Source: Boswellia sacra (lineage: Eukaryota; Streptophyta; Magnoliopsida; Sapindales; Burseraceae). Taken from it: a stretch of DNA of 64,000 bases. Where the stretch lies: the NCBI GenBank assembly GCA_013180625.2, contig SNVD02010278.1:310001-374000 (forward strand). The letters are read 5' to 3'. The notes under the pieces were generated by a model, which worked only from the letters and a program-made list of their open reading frames with translations, was not told the DNA's origin and ran no database searches. Each line of letters begins with the position of its first letter. Positions within the stretch are counted from its first letter, which is position 1. The translations under genes were made by a program, and so were the position numbers. Of this stretch, positions 11,726 through 20,729 are shown piece by piece.

Positions 11726-12710
11726 GAAGGATACGTATGGTGTGTATGCAAAACCAGTTGATCCTGAAGAGGTGTGTGGAATTTGGTTTTTGAAATCTCA
11801 GTTTGCTTTTGGAAGGCATAAATTATCATCAAAGATTTAGGTAGTGATTCTTTTTGTAGCACCTGGATTATCGCGATGTTATTGAGCATCCGATGGACTT
11901 TGCTACGGTGAGGAAGAAGCTCGCGAGTAGATCGTATTCTACCTTGGACCAATTTGAGGTTAGTATTTATACTTTTGCCATTTCACAAAGTTGTTTCCTT
12001 GCTTTGGATATGGGGAAATTTTGACAATGATGGCATAGTCTTGTATTTGTTTTGAGCTATGGAAGGAAGGTTTTGTTGGATATATTCTTGTTTTCTTTGA
12101 AATTTCTATCTGTCCTGGTGCCCCTACCTATGCAATCAATAAAATCAAGAATTCATGCAGATTGTCAATTCTGGTATTGGTAATTCCTTTCTTATGTTTT
12201 GTTTAAATATTGTTCTCTGTGTATGTTTATGTTTACGTTATGTGTGGCATTTTTTTGTTAGAGATTCCTTCCTTTTTTTGTTTTTCCCCTTTATTCTTTC
12301 AATACGTGTTGGTTTGTAAAGTTGGTTTTCTGTAATGCAGGGCGATGTTTTTCTTATATGCTCAAATGCAATGCAATACAATACGCCTAACACGGTATAC
12401 CATAAACAGGTATGGTACTTTCTTCCTCTTGTTTAATTCTTACTTACCTACTTGTTTTGAATATTAACTCAACTACCCAATCATTTTGCGAAGGCGCATG
12501 CCATTTAAGAGTTGGCCAGGAAAAAATTCCATAGGTTAAAGGTTGGCATTGAACGCTCTAAGAAAGAGCTTAAGCCAGAGAAGGAGCACAAGCTACAGAA
12601 GGAGCTTAAGTTTGAGAAGGAAGTTAAGTCAGAACCAAGACCAAAATCTAACCTTTTGACAAAGAAGCAGGAGAGGAATCCTTTTGGTCGACTCATGCAG
12701 GAACCTGTTT
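11726..12710 (+). pseudogene. Bromodomain protein fragment (BRD1/BRD2/BRD13-like SWI/SNF subunit), four captured exons
   Basis: Blocks bounded by splice-like sites encode consecutive parts of a bromodomain, the acetyl-lysine reader of chromatin remodellers. They are 11726-11771 (KDTYGVYAKPVDPEE), 11860-11958 (DYRDVIEHPMDFATVRKKLA and STLDQFE), 12341-12409 (DVFLICSNAMQYNTP and VYHKQ) and 12494 to about 12710 (ELARKKFHRL and a lysine/glutamate-rich tail with KSNLLTKKQ). The PMDF and NAMQYN motifs include the acetyl-lysine-binding asparagine. The last block has a CAA to TAA type stop just before ELARKKF. It begins 93 bp after the last topoisomerase exon on the same strand; a direct splice between them would be out of frame. 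The likely source is a plant gene of the At1g20670/At5g55040 type. It is cargo of the outer CACTA. Confidence 0.87.
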
Positions 12711-13001
12711 TAACATTTTATAAATAGTTAATTTACCAATATTTCAAACTATATTTTTTTTAAATTTCTTAAAAATCATATTTGGTGGCTAAAAGCTGTC
12801 AAATATGTTTTTTTTTAATTTTTTAATTAACCATATTTGGCAGCCAAAAACCGTCAAGTATAGTAGCATACATATTTGTCGGGTTCACCAACCGCCAAAT
12901 AGATTATATTTGGCGGTGCCATTGGTGTCAGTTTAAAAATGTCAAATATGTATATATTTGACGGCAAAAAACCACCAAATATGAGCATTTTTCTTGTAGT
13001 G

Positions 13002-14101
13002 ATTATATGCTTATATGATATGTACAAATATGTGTGTGATAAGTCACCGATGGTGCTACATAATGAGTCACTAGTAGTCATTGAAACATATCAACGATGG
13101 CGATACGTAACGGATGATGGTTGGCCACTGAGCCTACCACCGACAATGATATGTAATGGGTAGTACGTCCCTTAAAATGAGAAATATGAAACACATGCCC
13201 TTGATGACATTACGTAATGGATGGTGTGTTATAAATTGTGAGATGTGGAAGTCCTACCATGAATACTTATATAGTGTCCTTAAGGCTTGTGCACAATTGT
13301 GTTAGAAGTTGTGCCCTAAATGAGTTTAAGAGGTGCATTAGTCATATTTGAGATGTGAATTGGTTTGTGATCAAAATGTGGAAAACATGAATATTATGAG
13401 TTAGATGGAAAGTATGGGCCAGGTGGGCTGATAATAGCCTAAGTCTAGTAGACAAATGTAGTAATCGGTGCCATAGTACCGTAAAAGTCGCGCAGGAGCA
13501 TCAAACTCTGAAATGAATATTGGCTAAGGTAGAAATATGGCACCGAAGCACAGAAGGAATGGCGCAAGAGCACCAAACCAGAATAGAAAATTTATAGAAA
13601 ATCCGAGAGTTGGCACCGCTGCGCCAAGTTGCCTGCGTAGGAGCGCGACCTATGAGCCCTAACACTATTCACCTGACTTGTACGGAAAGAAAGAGGTTAC
13701 TTGTTGAACAAGAAAGGATCTTAATTTGTGTTTATGTGATTCATTCCTGTATGATTCCCATTTATTATCACTTCTTAGCTACTTACTGAGTGTTTGCTCA
13801 TTAAAAATGTGTGCCTTAGGTAAATGATAGATTATGGATTTTTTGTGGACATTTGGCATAACGACGTGAAGTTCCCTTGGTAACCATCACACCGCTACAA
13901 CCAAATTGATTTTTGTACATTGGTTTTTTATTTTGATCTAGAAATGTATATAGTACGTTCCTTGGTTGATTATGGGAATTTTGTGTACTTTTGGATGTTT
14001 GTTCCTAATAATAATAGTAGTTAGTTATTTTCGAACCTATATATGTGTTTGTGTGAATGCTTTGATTTACCTTTTGTACTTTTCTGCATGGGGGTGTTAA
14101 A
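13002..14101 (+). repeat. 5' LTR of the gypsy element, part 2
   Basis: Resumes the LTR at the point matching about 22525 of the 3' LTR and runs to TGTTAAA, where the 3' LTR has TGTTACA, so the terminal CA has changed to AA. It contains CG-rich phrases such as GGCGCAAGAGC and CACCGCTGCGCC, also seen in the other gypsy LTRs of the window. The short open frames across it are incidental. Confidence 0.88.
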
Positions 14102-14105
14102 GTAG

Positions 14106-14117
14106 TAGTATCAGAGC
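14106..14117 (+). promoter_or_regulatory. Primer binding site for initiator tRNA-Met (degenerate)
   Basis: TAGTATCAGAGC four bases after the 5' LTR end matches the plant consensus TGGTATCAGAGC with one change. It would prime minus-strand DNA synthesis of the retrotransposon. Confidence 0.85.
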
Positions 14118-14319
14118 TTAGGTTTGGGATTCTATAGACATTTTATTGCAAGCAATCAAGGGAACCAAGTCCTATGCCAAATCCTCAACATTTATGAGTA
14201 CGCTGTTTGATAAGGTGTACTAACCGTCATTATGCATGTGTTGTTCTATTTTCCAAATCAAAAATTTGTTATTTATGTCTCGTGTCAGCTAATAAAAAAG
14301 GATCGATAATCCTACCTTG

Positions 14320-15260
14320 GGGGAGATACAACAAGATATTCCCACTCTTAGGGTGAGACGGACCTCAGAAGTTACCGACGTTGCCCTTTCAGGAAGAAAA
14401 AAGGGGAGGAAACAAGTAGGATCAAGTTGTAGTTCTCGACATCATGATTGTGTCGTGTATGAGCTGGTGCAAATATTAGTAGACATTGATACGTGGGCCT
14501 ACACAAATCATTTGCCACTTCTGACACTATACAAGTGGTGGAGCAATTCAGGAAGCTCAACCCTCCATCCTTTGTCGGCCCTACAGATCCATTGGCAGCC
14601 AAAGAATGGGTTTGAGAACTGGAAAAGATCTTTGAGCTTGTGGCTTGCACAGACCCTCAAAAACTTGTGTGTGCTACCTTTATGCTTAACAAGAGTGCGA
14701 GTTATTAGTGGGGCATGACCAAAAGGGCCTACCATTATGAGGTAAATGCACTTACTTAGGCTTAATTCAAGTAGCTTTTCATGACAAGTACACTGAGTTC
14801 TTGCAATTAACTCAAGAGTTGATCACTTGTGAAGCATGACCGAAAATTTGAGGCCTTGTCTAGATTTGCCCCACACCTTATTGGCATTGAAAAAGAGAAG
14901 GCCAAATTGTTTAAGAGGGGATTGAGGCCGGAGATGAGGAAGCATGTGGTTGTGTTGGAGTTAAAGACTGATAGTGTAGTGTTGAGGAAGGCCCAGATTT
15001 TGGCTCGCAATGATGAACTAACAAAGGCTTCTAAATCCAAAGAGGCAGTAACAAGCTCTCAACAAAAGATGTCATGTAGAAGAAACAACAACCATCGATT
15101 TGATAGATACAAAGGAAAGAAGAAATGTAACAGTGGAAGGAGGGACATCCCATTATGTAACATATGCAATCGCCGGTATGAAGGGGTGTGTCTTTGACAG
15201 ATTAGGGCTTTTTCAAGTGTGGGCAGGTTGGTCATTATATGTCTTCTTGTCTATAACTTC
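14320..15260 (+). pseudogene. Gypsy gag pseudogene
   Basis: Spread over shifting frames are the typical chromovirus gag strings KLNPPSFVGPTDPLAAKEW, EKIFELVACTDPQKLVCATF, VAFHDKYTEFLQLTQ and LRPEMRKHVVVLE. They are followed by a basic stretch and a zinc-knuckle remnant (FKCGQVGHYMSSC, first cysteine changed to phenylalanine). Gag would form the cytoplasmic particle that packages element RNA. Several frameshifts and stops are present, including W to stop changes. The longest open piece is 14829-15197. Confidence 0.82.
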
Positions 15261-18179
15261 CTAAGAATTAAAATGCTCCAAAAAGGGATCAATGGGTGTA
15301 AGGAAGAATCTATGCACTTACTATTGCAGAGGCTCATGAGGCTCCCGCCGTAGTTACTGGTACAATCTCTATCATGGTAATATTTGATTCAAATGGTACT
15401 CACTCCTTTGTGTCTCAAGTCTTTGCTAATAAAGTGAATGTAGTACCCCCGACTTTAGATGTTGAAGTGTGTTTTGCCACCCCTTCGGGAGTGTCATTGT
15501 GTGCTTATATGGAATTGAAATCTTGCAAGATTAGCATAGCGGATAGAGAATTAGAGGCAGATTTGATAATTCTAGAGATGCGTGATTTCGATGTTATTTT
15601 AGGAATGGATTGGTTACGTAAGTATCACGCAAGTGTCAAGTGTTTTGAAAAGGAAGTGGTTTTTCAACCTCCTAATGAAGCAGAATTTTATTTTGTCGGC
15701 ACTGGATTTTCCTCACTACCTAAGATAGTTTCAGTCCGACGAGCTCGAAAACTCCTTTGGAAAGGATGTGTGGGTTTGCTAGCTTGTGTGATGGAGGCAA
15801 GGAAGGAAGAATTGACCATCCAAGACATTCCGATAGTTAGGGAGTTTGAAGATGTATTTCCGAAAGAGCTACCTAGACTCTCTTCGAATCGTGAGATTGA
15901 ATTTTCCATACATCTTATACCTAGCACTACTCCAATTTTTAAAACTCTCTATCGAATGTCACCCACGAAGTTGAAGTAGTTAAAGGAGCAATTACAAGAG
16001 TTGTTAGATAAAGGGTTAATCTATCCTAGTGTTTCTCCGTGGGGAGCGCCGGTTCTTTTCGTGAAGAAGAAGGATAGAACAATGAGATTGTGTATTGATT
16101 ATAGAGAGTTAAATCAGGTGACAATAAAGAATAAGTATCTGTTTCCTCAGATTGATGATTTGTTGGATCAACTCTGTGGGGCAAGTGTATTCTCTAAGAT
16201 TTATCTTTGTTTGGGGTATCACCAGTTGAAGATCAACAAATAAGATATCTGAAAAACGGCGTTCCAAACAAGATATGGGCACTAAAAGTTCCTAGTAATG
16301 CCATTTGGACTCACGAATGCCTTGACTACCTTTATGGACTTGATAAATCAGGTATTCAGAGAATTCTTTGATAAGTTTGTGATTGTGTTCATCGATGACA
16401 TTTTGGTGTGTTCTAAGAACTAGAATAAGCGTGAAGAAAATTTAAGGGTGGTGCTGCAAGCCTTAAGGGAAAAGCGTTTATATGCCAAGTTCAAAAAATG
16501 TGAATTTTGGCTGAATTAGATTTCCTTCTTAGGTCACATTGTCTCAGGAGAAGGGATATCTATAGATCCAAGCATGGTTGAAGCTATTATGAAGTGGCCA
16601 AAGCCAACCAATGTAAGTGAAGTTTGGAGTTTTATGGGTTTGGTAAGCTACTATAGGCATTTTGTTTAGGGTTTCTCTCGAATAGCCTCGCCGTTAATGC
16701 AGTTGAGAAGGAAGAATGTGACTTTTGTGTGGTCAGATGAATGTGATAAGAGTTTTTAAGAACTCAAGAATAGATTGGTGACCGCTCTAGTACTTACTAT
16801 TCCTTCAGGTTCCGAGGGATTTGTAATTTACAATGATGGCTCTAAACATGGGTTGGGGTGTGTATTGATGCAGCATGGCAAGGCCATAGCTTATGCTTCT
16901 TAGCAATTAAAAAGCTATGAGAAGAACTACCTCACTCATGATTTGGAACTAGCAGCATTGGTGTTTACACTTAAAATTTAGAGGTATTATTTGTATGGAG
17001 CAAGGTGTGAAATCTACACTGACCATAAAAGCCTCAAGTATTTCTTCACACAAAAGGAATTGAATATGAGTCAAAGGCGATAGCTGGAATTAGTCAAAGA
17101 CTATGACTGTGTGATTAACTACCTTCCCGAAAAGGCAAATATGGTAGCGGATGCTCTTAGTCAAAAATCTTCAGGACATATGGCAACTTTAATATTCACA
17201 CAGAAGCAAATAAGATTAGACCTGGGGAGACTCACCATTGAAGTTATTTAGCCAAGGGAATATCTACACTTAGCATCTTTAGTAGTGTAGCCCACTATTA
17301 TTGAGAAGCGTAAAAGAAGACAATGTGAAGATGCATTTTTTCAAAAAGGTAATGGAGGAGATTCCTTTGGGAAAGAGACCAGAATTTGCCTTGTCTAATG
17401 ACAGAGCATTGTATTTTGAAGGAACATTATGTGTGCCCAACATTGCTGAGTTGAATCATGAAATATTTAATGAGGCACACAATTCCCCCTACTTCGTACA
17501 TCTCGATAACACAAAAAAGTATTGTGATCCCCGGGCCAACTACTGGTGGATGGGAATGAAGAAAGCAATAGCTTAGTTTGTGGAACAATGTTTGACATGC
17601 CAACAAGTTAAGGCTGAGCATCAAAGACCGTCTAGACTACTTAAGCCGTTATTGATACCGGAGTGGAAATAGGAACATATAACTATGGACTTTGTGGTGG
17701 GTCTGCCTAGAACTTTAAATGGACGTAATGCCATTTAAGTAATCATAGACCGATTGACTAAATTTGCACATTTCCTTTCTATGCGTACTACTTTTACCAT
17801 GGATAAATATGCTCAGATCTATGTGGATGAGATAATTCGACTTCACGAAGTATCGATATCAATTGTGTCCAATCGAGATCCAAGGTTCACCTCCTTGTTT
17901 TGGAAGAGTTTGCACAAAGCCATGGGAAGCAAGTTAAACTTTAGTACGGCTTTTCATCCCCAAACAAATGGACAGTCTGAGAGGACTATTCAGATTCCAA
18001 AGGATATGCTAAGGGCTTATGCAAATGATTTCAAGGGTAGCTGTGATAAGCATTTGGCTTTAGTGAAATTTGCTTACAACAACAGTTATCAAGCCACCAT
18101 CGATATGGCCCCATATAAAGCATTGTGTGAAAGAAAATGTAGATCTCCTATCTATTGGGATGAGGTTGGTGAGAGAAAA
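15261..18179 (+). pseudogene. Gypsy pol pseudogene: protease, reverse transcriptase, RNase H, integrase (5' part)
   Basis: Protease remnant IFDSNGTHSFVS (15380 region; the normal motif is DSGATH) is followed by a reverse transcriptase with [39 protein letters not shown] and the catalytic [12 protein letters not shown]. RNase H has YNDGSKHGLGCVL. Integrase has a zinc-finger remnant (FVEQCLTCQQVK), TMDFVVGLPRT, SNRDPRFTSLFW and FHPQTNGQSERTIQ, supplying the D, D and E catalytic residues. At least ten in-frame stops break the frame, many explained by C to T or G to A transitions (W, Q or R codons to TAG/TGA). The frame is cut after WDEVGERK by an insertion and resumes at 20137. Confidence 0.9.
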
Positions 18180-20136
18180 CGCCCCAAAATCGGAACAGAA
18201 ATATTGCTAAAATACTAGAAAATCACTAAAAATAAATCTCTAAATAATACTTCAATAATCCTTCTTATTAGAAAAAAGTGAACAGAATAATACATTTAAT
18301 GTCTCTCTAATCAAAACAAAGTCTAACAATCTAAAGTTCCAAACATAATTGTAATAAAAAAATAATCTTCTTATTGCGTAATTCAAAAAAAAATATGAAC
18401 TTAAGTCTCGACATCAACCAGCAAGTCCAACTACTAACTTCCAAGACTACTCTGCAAAATGTTAGAGACGAAGGGTGAGCCGTCAACTTAGTAAGTAAAA
18501 TCATACACAACCACTAGTAAAACAATTATAAAAACAGCATATCTTAATAAAAACGAAATTATAAGCATTTGTAACAATTAAGATCAAAGAAGTCATTCAC
18601 AATCATTAAAGATCAAAAAGACATTTATCGACTCATGTCATATAGTGTCACCCGTAATCCCGGTGAACTGGCCTAGAAATATGTCACCTGTAATCCCGGT
18701 GACTCGGTCCAAAGTATGTCACCTGTAATCCCGGTGACCCGGCCCAAAAGTCGTGTGCACACTAATACCACATCTGGGTTTAGAATTCATAATAGTATTC
18801 AGATACTATAGACAATGAGTCAAAACATTTAAGAACCATTTCAAATAACACGATACCCAAAGTACATATACTAATAACTTTTCGTAGATAATAATATGTT
18901 CGTCAAAAGTTCCTTTCACTATAACGGTTTTTAATATGAAAACGGTTTTTGAGAATCAATTTAAAAGCTTTGCTAAAACTCTAATTCCATAATTTTTATT
19001 CTAAAACAGAAAATAATTTATATATTATCACATAAAAATATTTTCTAACAAATCAAAATATTTATTAAGAACACATTACACTTTAATCATAGTACATATA
19101 TGATGTTACTTACCTTGATCGATCCAAAAAGAGAAATATCCTAGCTCCTACTCGTCCAACATTTGTCCTAAGACATAACCAGAAAATATCTTGATAAATT
19201 CATAAACTCAACACCTCAAATGTTCTACAAAATTTCCTTAAAAATTCCTAAACAAACCGTTCTGCTTAAGTCTCATTCCCTGAACAGAGGTGATTCCAAA
19301 AATTTTATAAATTTAAATCCTAATCCGATTAATCTAGGATTTTGGAGAGGCCAACTAGACACATAAAGTATTCAACTGAAGATTTTTCAAAGAAAATTAT
19401 TTTTAGAAACTATTTTTAAATGATTTTCGTTTTCTATCAGTAAAGTCTATCCAGAATTTTCAGATTAAGATGTTTCGAATTCGAAATTTCATAACAATTA
19501 TTATACACGTTCAAAAATCATGAAAATTTAAAGAAACATACATATCATCTTGAAAAAGTAGCATATAAAATTTGAGAAATTTCTGTCTCCTCTAGTGTAT
19601 GAAAAAAATTTCAGAAATTCGTAACATCCAGAAATCACAATATTTTTTAGGATTTCAATAGAGAGTTCAAAAATTCGTAATAAATTGAAATATTAACATT
19701 GTTTTGTGAAATAAAATTTTACATGTTCATATATATGTCTATAAGAACATATAAAAAAACCAGACTGAAAATCGAATTTTAAGTATCCTAACAAATTCAA
19801 AAATCATAAGTTGTTCCTTAATCCTCTGCAGAAATCCTAGTACAAATATAGGCAACAAAAAAATTCTCGTAAAAATTATTAAATTAAACTAAAAGAAATA
19901 CAATCTTACCTTGAAATCTTTGAGTTCCAAAGCCTCCCCCTAATTTTTACGTTAAAAACCCTATTTGCAATATTATAATATTGCTTATATACTAGATGAG
20001 GTTAAGGTATTCCAAAAGAGATAAAACTTCTAATTTAAATATAAATAATACTTTTTTTTATTAACTTATTATAATCCTTGTCCAACTCCCCCAAAGACTT
20101 TTATAGCCGTGGAAAAAAAAATTTACGATTGTTACA
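18180..20136 (-). mobile_element. Solo-LTR-like insertion in the integrase region of the gypsy element
   Basis: The integrase frame breaks after GERK (18179) and resumes with LLGPKIVQQTLEVI (20137), so about 1957 bp are foreign. On the minus strand the insert begins TGTAACAATCG, has a TATATAAGC promoter-like motif near 19983, then a leader ending CAAGGTAAGATTG like the other gypsy LTRs here, and finishes near CGATTTTGGGGCGTT. It has no coding content. These are LTR features without internal domains, so a minus-oriented solo LTR is the best reading. The left terminus and the target duplication are not clean. Confidence 0.7.
18647..18752. repeat. Three tandem 35-bp repeats with internal dyad
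   Basis: Three consecutive copies of ATGTCACCTGTAATCCCGGT-GAC plus a spacer of the GGCCCAAA type. Each copy contains CACC...GGTG, which can pair with itself. It lies inside the solo-LTR-like insert. Confidence 0.8.
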
Positions 20137-20690
20137 ACTGCTTGGACCCAAAATCGTGCAACAAACTCTTGAAGTCATTGCAAAGGTGAAGGAAAGAATG
20201 AAAACGGCTCAAAGCAGACAGAAGAGCTATGTTGATTGTCATAGAAGTAAACTTGAATTTGAAATGGGAGATAAAGTCTTCCTCAAGGTGGCTTGAATGA
20301 GGGCAGTGACGAGATTTGGAAAAAAAAAAGGGCAGTTAAGTCCGAGGTACATTGGCCCATATGAAATCTTGGAAAGGATCAAAGATGCAACTTATCGACT
20401 TGCACTACCACCTTCATTATCGGGTGTGCAAAATGTATTCCATGTATCTTTGTTGAGGAAATACTTCCTAGATCCTTCCCATGTATTAATCTCTGAATTA
20501 CCAAGATTGAAGAATGATTTATCATATGAGGAAAGGCCACTACAAAAAGTAGACCGCAAGGAACCTGAATTGTGGAACAGAAAGGTACCTTTGGTGAAAG
20601 TACAATGGGGAAACCACTCCGTTGATGAAGCAACGTGGGAACAAGAAAAAGGTATGCGATAAAAGTATCCCTCCCTCTTCGAATGAATGG
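20137..20690 (+). pseudogene. Gypsy integrase C-terminal region and chromodomain-like tail
   Basis: Continues the interrupted pol frame: KTAQSRQKSYVD, FEMGDKVFLKVA, a stop, then GQLSPRYIGPYEILERI, YRLALPPSLSGVQNVFHVS and DLSYEERP. The tail contains PLVKVQWGNHSVDEATWEQE, which resembles the chromodomain-like end of Tekay-type integrases that directs insertion. At least two stops are present. The polypurine tract follows directly. Confidence 0.88.
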
Positions 20691-20714
20691 CCCAAATTTC
20701 GGGGATGAAATTTT

Positions 20715-20729
20715 GAAAAGGGGGAGAGT
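20715..20729 (+). promoter_or_regulatory. Polypurine tract of the gypsy element
   Basis: GAAAAGGGGGAGAGT lies immediately before the TGTAACACC that opens the 3' LTR; it primes plus-strand synthesis. Confidence 0.88.

Larger units (their letters stand above)
431..13001. mobile_element. Outer CACTA (En/Spm-like) transposon, non-autonomous, carrying host gene fragments
   Basis: The left end reads CACTACAAGAAATTT and the right end reads ATTTTTCTTGTAGTG, forming the 12-13 bp terminal inverted repeat typical of CACTA elements. The 3-bp direct repeat ATT flanks both ends (428-430 and 13002-13004). Removing the element and one ATT restores a run that matches the uninterrupted 3' LTR at about 22512-22530. 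Right subterminal DNA (12760-12990) has repeated motifs such as TTTGGCGG and its variants, as expected for transposase-binding arrays. No CACTA transposase ORF was seen. Cargo is topoisomerase I exons, bromodomain exons, a second CACTA and another TIR element. Without the two inner insertions the element would be about 3.9 kb. Confidence 0.9.

Noticed and set aside
11467..11952. 161-codon open frame on the minus strand
   Set aside because: It is antisense to the topoisomerase and bromodomain exon blocks, whose plus-strand motifs are recognisable.
431..13001. Helitron as an alternative gene-capturing element
   Set aside because: The ends are CACTA inverted repeats with a 3-bp duplication, whereas Helitrons lack both; no 3' hairpin-CTRR end was seen at these borders.
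18647..18752. Possible CRISPR-like array of repeats and spacers
   Set aside because: Only three contiguous copies in a plant LTR, with no spacers of unrelated sequence; a tandem repeat explains it.
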